Notes: generated from the sequence alone by a model not told the origin. 30,798 nucleotides of DNA from Acephala macrosclerotiorum (GCA_014904845.1 MU119667.1:1-30798); one strand, 5' to 3'. Positions 1 through 12,474 are shown, counted from the first letter of the stretch. Numbers and translations: made by a program.

Positions 1-1107
1 AATTTTAAATTAAAATACAATATTATTATATATATATTATTTATTTTAATATTATATAAAATAATATAAATTTTTTTTTAAAAAAATTAATTGTTTATTA
101 TATTAAATAATTTAATAATTTTTATAAAAAAATATAAAAATAATAAATATTAATATTATAATTTAAAAAATAATAAATTAATAAATAATTATAAATTTAA
201 AAATAATTTTAAAAATAATTATTTTATAAAAATAATATTTTTATTCATAAATTAAAAAATTATAAAATTTAAATAAGAATATTAATTCGAATAATATTAT
301 TTATTAATAATACGTATTATATAATAATTATATATTTAATTAATAATTTATTACGTAAAAAAACTCGAAATTAAATAATATAATATAATTTAATTTAATA
401 TAATTTATTAAATTTAATTTTTATATTATAATTTTATAAAATAAATTATTTTTTATTATATATATTATTTTTTTAATAAATAATAATAATATTAATTTAT
501 TTGTTTTAAAATTTTATATTTATTTTAAAACGCGATTTTAATGATTTTTCGTTTATTATTTTATTTTTTAATAATTAATATATCGATCGTATAAAATATT
601 ATTAAAATCGTATACGATTTTTAAAAATTTTAACGAATTAAATATAAATATATTAACGATTTCAAAATTTAAATTATTAAAATTATTTAATTTATTATTT
701 AATATTTTTCGAATTGTTATTTATTTCGTTTTAATTTTATTTTTAAAATTATTTCGATTTTATAAAATATAAAATTTTTAATAAAATTAAAAAATATTTT
801 TATTTCGAACGTATAAATTTAAAATAAAATTTATTATAATCGTAAAAATTATTATATTAATTCGAAAATCGAAATATATATTTAAAAATAAATTTTTTTT
901 TTTAAAAATTTTTAAAAATTTTAATATTACGAAAAAAAAAATATATATATATATTTAATTTTAATTTTATATATTAAAAAAAATATTTAAAAAAATATTT
1001 AATTTATTATTTAAAATATTAATATAAATATAAAATATTATTTTTATTATTTTTTAAATTTAAATACAAAATATAATAAATAATAATAAACGTTATATTT
1101 TTATTTG

Positions 1108-1181
1108 TAATAATAATAATAATAATAAATATTATATTTTTAATCGCGATCGTAATAATAATAATAATAATAATAATAATT
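1108..1181. repeat. Two TAA trinucleotide tracts
   Basis: Runs of TAA occupy about 1108-1129 and 1153-1181, separated by a short AT segment with the CpG-containing core CGCGATCG. They are probably ordinary microsatellites in AT-rich DNA; a RIP-converted CAA/CAG repeat is also possible. Confidence 0.7.
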
Positions 1182-3761
1182 AAAATTTTATTGATAAAAT
1201 TTTTATTAATATAAAATAAAAAATAAAAAAATAAAAAATAAAAAATTTAAATTTAAATTTTTTTTTATAATAAAAATAATTATATTATAATCGAATAAAA
1301 TATTTATTAATACGATATTTATTTTTTTATAAATTAAATTAAAAATAATATTATCGAATTATATATTTTAATCGTTAAATAAAATTTTTATATTTATTTT
1401 CGTAATATAATTTTAATATAATATTTTAACGAATGATTTAATCTCGAAAAAAAAAAAATTAAATTCGATCAAAACAACGTTTTTATATAAATTAATACGT
1501 TTATTCGTAAATTTAAAATAATTTTATTTATAATTTTATATAAGTTTTTAAAGTAAATATATTTAAAAAATAATATTTATAATAAAAAAATATTTAAAAA
1601 TATATATTAAATATTATTTATATTATAAAAATAATAAATTTTAATAAATTTATTTAATAATTATTTTAAATTTTTAATAATATAAATTTAAAATTTTATA
1701 TATTTTTTTTAATATTAATTAAAATAATATTAATTAAAAATTTTATAAAATAAATAATAATAAAAATATAAATTTAAAAAAATAATTTAAAAAAAAAACG
1801 TTTTATTAAATTTAATAATAATAATAAACGCGATTTCGAATATAAAAAATTAAATAATTTTAATTTAATTTTTATTAAAATTTAAAATAATTTAAATCGT
1901 AATTTAAATTTTTTGTATTTTATATAAATTTTTATTAAAAAAAATTTTCGATTAAATTTTTTAATAAAATAAATTAATTAATATTAAAAAATTATTATAA
2001 AAAATTATTTTATTATTTTTAAAATTTAAATTCGTATTATTAATATCGATAATAAAATTCGAAAAAATCGAAAATAATAAATTTATTTATAAATTAAATT
2101 TTTATAAAATTAATAAAAATTTAATAATAATAATTATAAATTTAAATAATATTATTAATATAACGATATATATTAGATCGATAATAATTTTTATAATATT
2201 TTTATAAATATTTAATTTAATATAATTCAAATTTTAATTAAAAAAAATATTATTAATATAATTTATTTTATTAATATTATTAAAAAAATTTTATATTATA
2301 AATATAAAATTTTTTTTTATTAAAAATTTTATTATTTAAATATTTTTATAAAAACTTTTATAATATTAATCGATTTTATTAAATTTTTTTATTATAAATC
2401 GAAAAAATAAATAAATATAATATTAATAATATACGAAAAATTAATAAATATAATAAATAAAAAATAATTTTTTCGATTTAATTATTTATAAATAAATTCG
2501 AATTAATTATAATTTTAAAAATTAATAAATTAATAAAATTTAATAAACGAATTATTTTTATAATATATATATTTAAAATAATTAAAAATTAAAACGTATA
2601 TAATAAAATTAAAATTCGTATATAAATAATTAAAATTTTCAATTTTCAATTTTTTTTAAATAACGAGTTTTTATATTTATATTAAAAAAAAAAAAAATTA
2701 TAAAAATTATATATTTATTATCAATTTATACGAAATTTTAATTATATAGATTTAAATTTTTATAAAAAGTTCTCGTATTAAAAAAAAAATTTATACGCGA
2801 AAAATATTATAATTTTATTTCGAAAAATTATTATAATATTAATTATATATTTTTTATTATTTAAAAATCGTTAATTTATATTTAATATTTAATATATACG
2901 TATTTATAACGTTATTATAAATAAAATAAACTTTATTATTATTACGAATTTAAATTTTATCGATTTATTAATTAAATAAAAAATTAAATTAAAAATATAT
3001 TAAAAATATAAAAAAAACGATTATTATATAATCGAATTAATTTCGAATAAAAATAAATAAAATTCGAATAAAATTATTATATTTATAAATAAAATATTAT
3101 TAATAAAATATTTAATATTATATATAATAAAAATAAATTCGAATAAATAATTTAAAAATAATTTAAAAAAAAAATTTATTTTTATTTTATTAATAATATA
3201 AAATTTATTAATAAAACGATAATTTTTTATATATATTTAATATTATATTAAAAAAAATTATAAAAACTTTTAAAAATATAATTTATATTATAATTATAAA
3301 TCAATTAAAAAATTTTTATTAATTTTTAATTTTAAAAAACTATTAAATTAAAATTATTATTATTAATTATTATAATTTAAAACGTTTTAAAATAATTTTT
3401 TAAAATTTTAAAAAAAATTTCATTTATATTTAACGAATTATAAATTTAAAATTTCGATTATATTATTATTTTATTAAAGTTTTTATTAATAATATAATTG
3501 TTTTTTAAAAATATTAAAAATATATTTATATTTATTTTTATTAAATTTTTTTTTAAAATATTTATTGATTTATTTTTTTAATTATTATATAAATAAATTT
3601 AAAATATTTATTATCGAAAAACGAATAATAATAATTAAAAATTTTAAAAATATATTTAAAAATAATAAATTAATTTCGATTTTATATATCGTTTTACGTA
3701 TAAATATTAAAATTATTATAATAATATAAAATATAAATATTTATATAAAAAAAATTATAAA

Positions 3762-3782
3762 AATATATATATATATATATAT
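3762..3782. repeat. AT dinucleotide tract
   Basis: An uninterrupted AT alternation of about 20 bases lies in the AT-rich left flank. No function is implied. Confidence 0.7.
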
Positions 3783-4472
3783 TTTTATATACGTATTATA
3801 TAAAAATTTATAAATTAAAAAATATTATAAAAAATTTTTAAATTTTTTTAATTTATTAATTTTTATAATTTAATTTATATTATTTTTAAATAAATTAATT
3901 TTTTTCATTAAAAAATATTATTATTTTATTAAATTCAAAATAATATATTTAATATATATTTATACAAAATTTCGAATTATAATTTAAAATAATAAACGTT
4001 TTATTTAAATTTTAATAAATTATTTAATAATAAAAAAATTTTATAATTAAATTTATTTATTTATTTTTAATATTATTAAAATTAATATAAAATTCGTTAT
4101 AAATTTTAAATATTTTTTTTAATTTAATTTTAAAATAAAATATATTTTTAAAAAATTAAATATTATATTAATTCTTTTAAATAAATTTAAAAAAAATTTT
4201 TTTTTAAAATTTTTAAAAAAATTTTTTTTAAAAATTATTATTAATTTAATATACAAATTATAATTTATAATAAATTATATTAAAAATTATTATTTTTATA
4301 AAATTTTAAAAAGTTTTAATTAAAAATCTTTTTTTTTTAAAAAATTTAAATCGATAATTTTTTTTTATAAAATAATTTATTATTTTATATTTTTTATAAA
4401 AATTTTAATCGTTTTTATATTTCGAAATTTATATTTTTATAATATTTTTTTAAAAATTTATAATAAATATTA

Positions 4473-4810
4473 TTTTAAATTTAAATAATTTATATTTAAA
4501 ATCGTATTATTTTTTAATAATTTAATATAAAATATAATAAAATAATAAAATTCGATTATAATTTTTTATATAATTAATTTTAATAAATTATTTTTAAATT
4601 TATAAATATTTATTATTTAATATTTATAAATAAATAAATTATTAAAATTAATTATATAAAAAATTATAATCGAATTTTATTATTTTATTATATTTTATTT
4701 TAATTAATTATAAACGAATTATATTATTTTATATTAAATTATTATTAATTTTATTATTATATTTATTAAAAAATAATACGATTTTAAATATAAATTATTT
4801 AAATTTAAAA
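4473..4810. repeat. Long imperfect inverted repeat in the left flank
   Basis: Two perfect arm segments can be read directly. Bases 4527-4586 are the exact reverse complement of 4639-4698 (60 of 60), and 4473-4520 the exact reverse complement of 4763-4810 (48 of 48). The right arm carries about 58 extra bases between the two segments (4699-4762, against 4521-4526 on the left), apparently two insertions. The 52-base centre is itself roughly palindromic. The arms even share their CpG positions. It could be the remains of a foldback or MITE-like element or of an inverted duplication. No flanking target duplication can be recognised in such simple sequence. Confidence 0.85.
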
Positions 4811-7050
4811 TTAATAAAATAATAAAAAAAAAATTTATTTAAAAATATATTAATTATTTCGTATATTAATTATAATTATTTTTTTATTAAAAAATTTATT
4901 TAATTATTTTTATCGTATATTTATATTTCGTATTAAAAAACAAAAATTCGTATAATAAATTAAAATTAAATATTATAAAATTAATTAATTTTAATTTAAA
5001 TAATAAATATAATAATAATTAAAAATTTAAAAATTTTAAAAAAATTATTAATAAAAATAAATTTAATATAATAATAAAAATAATTTTAAATATTTAATTA
5101 AATAAAAAAATTATAATAATATATAAAATTAATAATATAAAATCGAATTATTTAAAAATATAATCGAATTTATTTAAAAATATAAAATTCGCGTATTAAA
5201 ATTTTTAATTCGAATTCGTATATATATTTATTTAAAAAATTAATTTCGAATTTAATAATAAAAAATTAAATAATTATATAAATCTCAAAATCGTTTTAAA
5301 AAAAATAATCGATTTAAAAAATTTTATATAATTTTAATCGATTAAAAAATTTATTTTTAAATTTATTAAATTTATTTTATTTATTAATATAATTTTTAAT
5401 ATTTATAATTTATTTATTTTAATTTTTTTTATATAATATTTTATTGAATTTAAATTTTTTTTATTTATTTTTAACGAATAAAAATAATACGTTTTATTAT
5501 TTTTATTAAATAATAAATTAAATAATATTATTTATTATTTAATTTTTTTTAATTTAATTTTAAATAAAAATAATAAATTCGTTTTTAATTATAAAATATT
5601 TTATAAATTTTATTATAAATATAAAATAAAATTTTTTTAATTTTTATTATTATTCGTATTTAATTTTTTATTAATTTTTTATTAAATAATTATTTATTAA
5701 ATTAAATAAAAATAAATTTAAAAATATTAATTTTATTTTAAATTTAAATAATTTTTATATTTTTTCGTTTATTTAATAAATTAAAAACGAATTTAAACGT
5801 TTAATTTTAATTTCGTAATTATTAATATAAAATTTTATTTTAATCGAATTAATTTTATTTTAATTAAACGTTAATAAAATTTTTAAAATAATAAAATAAA
5901 TATAAAAAATAAAAATAAAAATAATTCGAAAATTAAATTATAAAATATATTTAATAATAATTTAATTAATTAAAATTATAAATAATATACTAATAAATTT
6001 ATTAAAATTAATAAATGTTTTAATAATAAAATTTTTAATATTTAAAAATACGAAATTAATTATTAAAATTAATATTAAAAATTATAATTTTTTATTATAA
6101 TTCGTAAAAAATTCTTTTTTTAAATTATATTAAAAATAATACGAACGAATTATTTCGTTTTATAAAATAATTTAAAATCGAATAATATTTATTATTTAAA
6201 AATTCGATAAAATTAATTTTTTATTATTAATTTAATTATTTTTAAAAATTAAATATTATAATAATTAATAATAATAAATTTAACGTTTTAAAAAAAATTA
6301 TATTTTTTTTTTAAAATTCGTACGTAAATTATATCGATTATTATAATAAATTATACGATAATTAATTTAAACATTTTACGATTTTTATTAATTTTTAATA
6401 TTTTTATTAAAATCGATTAAAAATATTTAAAATAAACGTAATAAATATCGATAAAAAAAATCGAAAATAAAAATATAATTTATTTTTCGATATAAATATA
6501 ACAAAAACTAGTGATTTAAATTAATTATATAAATATTAAAAAATATTATAAAATTTATTAACGAATATTTTTAATATTAAAATTTAAAATATTTTAAAAA
6601 TTTTAAAAAAAAATTCGATTTTATTTCGAACGAAATATTAATTAAAATAAAAAATTTAATCGAAATAATTAATAAAATTTTAAAAATACGTTTTTATTAT
6701 TTTCGAAATATAAAAAATTAATAAAAATTATAATACGAAAAATATTTTAATTTTAAAATTTTAAAACATATTAAAAAATTTATAAATATATTTATATAAA
6801 ATATTTTATTATTAAATTTATAAACGAATTATATTTTATATATATTTATTTTAAAATATAATCAAATAAAATATTTAATAACGAATTAAAAATTTTTTTA
6901 TAAAACGATTATAATATTATAAAATAATTTTCAATTTTTAAATAATTAAATTAATTTTTATTATTTATTTTAATAATATATTATTTCTAAATTAATTTCA
7001 AAAAAATTAATTTTAATATATAATAATATTATTTTAATTTTATTAATAAT

Positions 7051-7091
7051 ATATTTTTTATAATTTTATATTTTTTATAATTTTATATTTT
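7051..7091. repeat. 17-bp tandem repeat
   Basis: Two exact copies of a 17-base unit (7051-7067 and 7068-7084) are followed by a partial third. This is a local AT-rich tandem repeat with no evident function. Confidence 0.7.
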
Positions 7092-8430
7092 ATTAAAAAA
7101 ATTTTAATTATTATTTAAATAATTTTTTATAAAAATAATATTAATAAAATAAAAATTATAAATAATTTATTTAATCGATATTCATTTTTATAAATTAATA
7201 TAAAATTTTATTAAAATTAATATTTTTATTGTTTAAATATATTAAATTCGATTATATTATATATATTGAAAAAAATATTTTTTATTAATTATTTTATTAA
7301 AAAATACGTATATTAATAATATTATTAATAATTTAATAATAATTTAATCGATTATTAATATTATTAATTATTTTAATTTAATATTAATAATATTAATTTA
7401 AAATTTAAAATTTGTAGTATTTATATAATTTATTATAAAAGTTTTAAATAAATTTATTAAACGCGTATTAAAATATTAAATTATAAAATTATAAATTATA
7501 AAAATTTTAATATTTTTCGTTAAAAAATTAACGATTGTATTTTATTCGATTAATTATTAAAAATATCGAAATAATATATAAAATTAAAAATTAAAAATAT
7601 TAATATTATTTAAAATTTAATTATAAAATCAATCGATTTAAATAAAGTTTATACGCGTAAAAACTTACTATAAAAAATATTAAACTTATATACGAATAAA
7701 TATTATAATTAAATATTTTATTTAAAAATTAAACGATTTAATTAATTAAATATAATTATATAAAAATTAAATATAATCGTTTATAATTACTCGAAAATTG
7801 AAAATTTTAATATTTTTATTAATCGGATTTATTTATTAATCGATTATTAATTAAATATTAAAATTTTAAATATATAATTATTATATAACGCGTACTATTA
7901 ATAAATCGCTAATATTATTAATAATTAATTAATAATTTTTTTTAAATATAAATATTAAATATATTTAATATTGATAAATTTTATACGTTTAATTATTATA
8001 TTTATTAAAAAAATAAATTTAAATTCGAAATACGTATTATAAATATATATTTTTAATTTTTTATATAATTTTTTTTATATTTTATAATCGAATATATATT
8101 TAATTAAATTTTTTAATAAATTATAAATTCGAAATTTCGTATTTAAATTTAATTAAATAAATTATTTTATTTATTTCTTAAAATTTTATTAATTTATTTA
8201 ATTAAATTTTTTTTATTTATAAAAAAAATATATTTAAATTAATATTTTAAAAATAATTTTAATTTTTACGTTTTATAAATATCGTTAAAAATTAAACGAT
8301 TATTATATTTTCAATATAAAAATATTTTTTTTTAATAAATTTTTTTTTTAATATTTTAATATAAAATTATTTATTTTATTTTATTTCGAATTTATTATTT
8401 TTATTAAAATTTAAATTTATTATATTTAAT

Positions 8431-8434
8431 ATAT
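8431..8434. repeat. Candidate target-site duplication, left copy (ATAT)
   Basis: ATAT directly precedes the TG of the LTR and is matched by ATAT at 20551-20554 directly after the CA of the other LTR. Four or five base duplications are usual for Ty3/Gypsy integration. In such AT-rich DNA the match could be chance. Confidence 0.55.
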
Positions 8435-8692
8435 TGTAGAAGGGCAATGGAGTACAAAGTAAAAAGGCCCAACCGTAGGTCAGTTCGTTTTAGCCAGTGG
8501 ACTAGACTTATTCGAAGTAATCTGTAATCCGTAAATCAATCAATCAATCAGTCAGAGTAGAAGTAGAAAGGGTTATTGATTAGTCTATAGTGAGCGAAAG
8601 CTCCTTATGTACTAGAAGACACGTGACCAGCACTGCCCTCGAAACTAGCTATTTACAAGGATTTTGAAGGGAGAGCATATAGCCCCACTACA
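8435..8692 (-). repeat. 3' LTR (left copy)
   Basis: A 258-bp repeat with ends TGTAG...CTACA on both strands, matching 20293-20550 over its full length with 16 mismatches and no gaps. All 16 are transitions. It contains a short (AATC)n tract (8534-8550) and a CACGTG hexamer (8620-8625). Six of the differences are T here against C in the other copy, in several cases C before A, as expected of RIP. Confidence 0.98.
8620..8625. promoter_or_regulatory. CACGTG (E-box) in the LTR
   Basis: A palindromic CACGTG within GTCACGTG sits mid-LTR and is conserved at 20478-20483 in the other LTR. Basic helix-loop-helix factors of the Cbf1/Pho4 type bind this core in fungi. A role in LTR transcription is inference; a single hexamer can occur by chance. 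Confidence 0.3.
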
Positions 8693-8703
8693 ATCGTCCC
8701 CTC
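8693..8703 (-). promoter_or_regulatory. Polypurine tract next to the 3' LTR
   Basis: On the minus strand GAGGGGACGAT abuts the TG of the 3' LTR, where the plus-strand DNA primer of an LTR retrotransposon is made. The purine run is short (GAGGGGA) and is followed by CGAT. It is part of a 29-bp box (8695-8723) that recurs at 12475-12503. Confidence 0.65.
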
Positions 8704-8776
8704 ATATGACGAGCTCGTCCCGAGCCTCGAAGAAAAGAGCTAGAAAAAGAGAAAAGACCCGCTCTAAGTAAGGAAC

Positions 8777-11623
8777 TCAAAGCTCGAGATTCTTCAAATC
8801 ATCGTCGTTCTCCTCCAAGAATCTGGTAGCCTTTTCAATATCTCTGTCAGCGCTAAGCTCCTCTGTAGTCTGCTTTCCTTTCCCTTTAGGACTTAGTGGG
8901 GGGAAAGGGGGCAGACGAATCTCAAGCTTAGGCTCATCGTCAGAGATAATCAGATACTTCTGATTATCCTCCACAGGCGTTACCAATCCTTTAGTCTCGC
9001 ATCTAAAAAAGGATTTATTGCCAGGAAACATCTCCATTTCTCTCATCTCAAGATATTAAAAGGCCAGCTTGACTTGAGTTACAGTCTGTTTTTGCCAATG
9101 AGTGTACAAATGTCTATTATTAGACGAGTTCTAGTAATCTAGCCATTGGGAAATCTCATATCGGACGACAGGGTGGTCTAAGGGTTTCGCGCAGCAGATC
9201 ATATCGAATATTGCGTCGATCCCTTTAAATTGAACACTACCGAGAAAGGATTCGTCGTTAGGAAGTTCTCGAAATCGATTCTCGGAGGAAGCTCGAAGCT
9301 TGTTATGAACTTCTTTGAGTTCCTCGTAAGTAGTATTGCCGATGATTCTTTCGCTAGTACCAATAGGTACTAAACTCACGGGGAGTGAAGTGAGGGGGCT
9401 AGGGTTCTTGGGATTCTCGGCGTATTTTCGGCCGATAAAAGTCCCTGTTTTATAGACGTGCAACTCCAATTCCTGAGGTTCCTTTTCTACAATGCTTGAT
9501 TGAGTCTACTTTAAAAGATTTTCAACTAAAGTCCGACCCTCAGTACTAGAAGGGAGATCTATCCAAGTAGTTCCTTTAAAGAATCGAGACAACCAATTCA
9601 TCGTCTTTCTATGGTCACCGAACCGCGAATAAATCATCTGGGGCTTGCCAGAAAAAAAAAGCTTAGCGCACAATAAGTCTGGGTCTTAAAACATATCCAC
9701 TTCTTTTTCGTAAAAGAATTAATCAACCTTGCCGTCTTAATAGAGCCTAATAGGCTGAGGAAAGGCAACGAGGTGAAGGGAGTGGTCCTTAAAAAGTCGA
9801 TAAAACAGTAACCACAATCTGAAGTTCGCCTATAAGAGCTGAACGATAAAAAGGAAGTACGCATTGTACAGAAGAGAGGATTCGCTGAAAAGAGTTCGTC
9901 GGTGGTGGAATTTTAGTATATCAATTTCCTTGAGAAGAAGCGGTAGGATATTCTTTTCTTTCGTCCATTTAAAGAAATCTTGCAAAGTAAAGACTATTAC
10001 AACCTTCAGATCAATAGGCGGTTTGACCGAGGAGACAAGCGTAGGGACGATAGGAGCTCGCGAGGATTGGAATCGATCCTTCGTTAGCGTCTTCTGCTTA
10101 TATTGAAGAATGGCAGGGACATCCATGAACTAGGAACGGGTGTCAGGGTAGATCCAAGCGAGTCGAAAACTCTTCCTTTTAGCGCACAACTCATAAATTT
10201 TGGACAATCGTGCCTTTATAACTTCAACCTGTCCTCCGTCGTTTCCAAGGTGCAAGTCGAGATTCTCGCAAAGCGTTATACAGTGAACTCGACAAGGTTG
10301 CTCAGTGAACGAGTACTTGTAAGCATTGTGAACGGCACTTAGAACTTTAATGCGATCAGCGAAACTCAAAGTGTCAAAGAAAGCAACGTTTGATTTCTAG
10401 GCACTACTTATATCGCACGCGCAATCAATTATCGGGCGTATATTATCTGATCAAGGCTCGCGAGCTGGCCGGGATGGAGTAGTACTAGACTGCGATAGAG
10501 TAGCAATAGTCTTGTGTCTCTTTGGCGTAGACGTAGACATATTGTAGTATTTCTTATTATTGGCAGTAGATCTCTTGGGTCTGATTGGCGTGGAGGCCGA
10601 AGCGGAGGGAAGAGCGGATCGAAGAGCTCGAGGGGTTTGAGGGATCTGAGGAGACAAGGGGTTTTGCACGGAAGGGCCAGCAATAGTAATATCGTTATCG
10701 TCGTTATCGCTATCGTCGTCGTCATTGCCAGCTAACGGAGCTGTCTGGGGAAGTGAGGTGTTGGCGTTAGTAGCTTCTTGAGACTTAGCGCCTCGAATGC
10801 TTATGCTACTAATAGCGACGACCGGCCATTCTCTAGGCTTATTTGCAAAGATCGGGAAAAGTTCTCTAGTATATTCTCTAACCATTAAGAGTTCGCAGGG
10901 GTGGAAGGTAAAACGCAGTTCTTTCAAGTCTGCTTTATTTAAGTCTGTGATCATCAGATCGTTGCTCGCATTCTTTAAGTATACCAATGCTTTCTTGCAA
11001 TCGATAGGTCGAAAAAGTATTCTTGTGAATGGCGTACTGCAGGCTTTGTTTCTCTCGATGATAACCATATTAATGACCCTGATAACTTCGCGAGGCGCAA
11101 AACGCTTCATGCGAAACATTTACTTGAGTTCTTAGTATATATACTTGTCGTAAAATCTATTAATAGGACCTTCGATGAATTGTCAAAATGCTTGAGCTCG
11201 AGAAGAGGTTTTCTGATTGTGACGCTCAAATATACCATCAAAAGTCTTGATTAGATTAGATCGAGTTTACTAGAGCGCGGTACGCGACTTTTCAACCTTG
11301 CTCATTTTAGAGAGAAAGTCTTTGCTCAAAACTGTGTACTATTCTAGGATTTTCCCAGAAAATCCCAAGGCAATACTATTTTCAACTCTCTCTTTTTATC
11401 CAATTAAAACTTCCTCTACTACGTTTTTGGTTTTTATGAGTTCATTATTGATATCACTGATCGCAGTTGCTTTCTCTTCAAGTAGCAGTTTGCTGATGGT
11501 CTTTTATAAATCATCGAGATCGCGTTGCACGATCTGTATAGACGCATTATAATCATTTTCGCCTCGTTCTCTGTGCGCGAGGCTCGTGCTTTCGGGGTTT
11601 AGTGAAGCATTTCCTTGAGACAT
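8777..11623 (-). pseudogene. Additional 3' ORF of the element (unknown protein, 18 nonsense codons)
   Basis: I do not recognise this protein. One frame runs from an ATG at 11623 to TGA at 8777, 949 codons. It is interrupted by 18 in-frame TAA, TAG or TGA codons but no frameshift; each is reachable by a single C-to-T or G-to-A change from CAA, CAG, CGA or TGG, as RIP produces. The start context ACCATCATGTC is typical of filamentous fungi. The N-terminal roughly 165 residues are charged and heptad-like (coiled-coil tendency). About residues 270-390 form an Asp-rich, then Pro/Ser/Thr-rich and basic linker (10451-10810). The remainder (10450-8777) looks globular and ends in a Lys/Glu/Asp-rich tail. 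I see no signal peptide, clear membrane anchor, zinc knuckle or protease motif, so an envelope or second gag role is not supported. The TGA at 10451 could be a true stop, giving two adjacent proteins (390 and up to about 557 residues), but the frame continues in register. Confidence 0.8.
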
Positions 11624-12472
11624 GATGGTAATATCGTAAGAGCTTCGAGAGTAAGGATTGGAGTTGTAGAATTTGCGCGTAGAAAAGCAATGTAATGAAC
11701 TGATCGGATTTTGAAGGTGGGGAACGCGTAAATTTAAAGAGAAGAGATCTACTGGTGAGATCGAAGGGAATTATGAGTTCTTATGCTTATAAAGAGGTTA
11801 CACAAGAAAGGCAAACAAATATCTTTGCATTTTGAATGGTTGAGAGTTGCGGGGTTTGTTTGTTTTTGCGGGGAAGGTTCTTAGAGCGTGCCGGTGCATG
11901 TGATTGAAATGCCGTAGCGCTAATCCCGAATAGGAAATTTTGAAGGTTTTAAGTAAACAGCTTCATACTGATTTCTCATGAAACGTATTAAATGAATCTT
12001 GAAAGGAAAGGAATGGAAGAAGCAAGTGCCTGTAGATCGTTTTTGTAGGGGAAGCGTGTATAGATTCTTAAAGAAAATCGTCGTGAAGTGCTCAAGTGAA
12101 TAAAGTATGTTCGATTGATAGAATTGTTTGCATGTAAAGTGATACAAATTAGAACTTTAAAGAAATGAGAAGAGAAATGAATGATATTGAAGAGAAGCTG
12201 TAATCCTTGAGTTAGCGTGAGATTGAGAAGTTATAATTGAAGAGTTTTGAGGAAAAGAAAAAAGAGAGTTGAAAAAGGTTTTCCTATAAATCATAGTAAA
12301 TGTTGCATCAACGAACGTTTGTGCAACTTGAATATAGTCAGATGTAGCCGAAATGCATCCAAATGTGTCGAGATATATCTAGAAATGCTTGGATATGTTA
12401 AAGAATGTTCTCTGTAGATCTCAAAGACTAGGATTTTTTAGGATTTTCTAAAGAAAGAAAGAGCAATACAGT
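11624..12472 (-). promoter_or_regulatory. Non-coding leader or possible internal promoter of the extra 3' ORF
   Basis: About 850 bases between the internal purine box and the ATG at 11623 have no convincing frame. On the minus strand the stretch around 12130-12290 is rich in C and T, and A/C-rich sequence follows near 11820-11870. Pyrimidine-rich tracts before an ACCATCATG start resemble fungal promoters and 5' leaders. An imperfect hairpin (GTTGCA...TGCAAC) lies at 12302-12327. An independent promoter is inference; the segment could equally be a leader of a spliced or full-length transcript. I saw no convincing intron pair. Confidence 0.35.
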
Positions 12473-12474
12473 CT

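Larger units (their letters stand above)
1..8430. other. Gene-free, extremely AT-rich left flank (saturated RIP-type DNA)
   Basis: No open frame of useful length, RNA gene or recognisable domain is visible on either strand. The sequence is almost only A and T, and nearly all remaining C and G occur as the dinucleotide CG (for example every C in 541-660 and 3001-3060). This is what repeated C-to-T mutation of both strands outside CpG would leave. It is most simply read as old repeats destroyed by RIP, so the original elements cannot be identified. Positions 1-280 have almost no CpG at all. The inverted repeat and simple repeats inside it are listed separately. Confidence 0.85.

Noticed and set aside
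1..8430. Flanks as mitochondrial DNA or the genome of an AT-rich protist
   Set aside because: No mitochondrial genes or tRNAs are visible, and the strong confinement of C to CpG together with transition-only decay of the element points to fungal RIP.
8534..8550. AATC repeats in the LTR as a CRISPR-like or telomere-like array
   Set aside because: It is only four to five 4-bp units inside an LTR, with no spacers and no telomeric unit.
10451..10453. TGA at the 222-codon fragment end as a firm gene boundary
   Set aside because: The frame continues in register for over 550 more codons, and the other interruptions have the same mutational type, so CGA or TGG to TGA is more likely; a genuine stop cannot be excluded.
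9864..11552. Plus-strand open frames over the 3' cassette (for example 9864-10106, 10103-10342, 10514-10735, 10797-11135, 11298-11552)
   Set aside because: They are short, lack domains and lie opposite the single long minus-strand frame; RIP-mutated coding DNA readily gives such shadows.
8777..11623. Extra 3' gene as a retroviral-type envelope gene
   Set aside because: Position after pol would fit, but no signal peptide, cleavage site, fusion segment or clear membrane anchor can be seen; the N-terminus is polar.
11920..12147. Minus-strand 75-codon open frame in the leader of the extra gene
   Set aside because: It is isolated, without motif or continuation, and is in the C/T-rich non-coding stretch.
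11624..12472. A spliceosomal intron in the leader of the extra gene
   Set aside because: A branch-like GCTAAC followed by an AG exists near 12200, but I found no convincing GTAAGT-type donor at a suitable distance.
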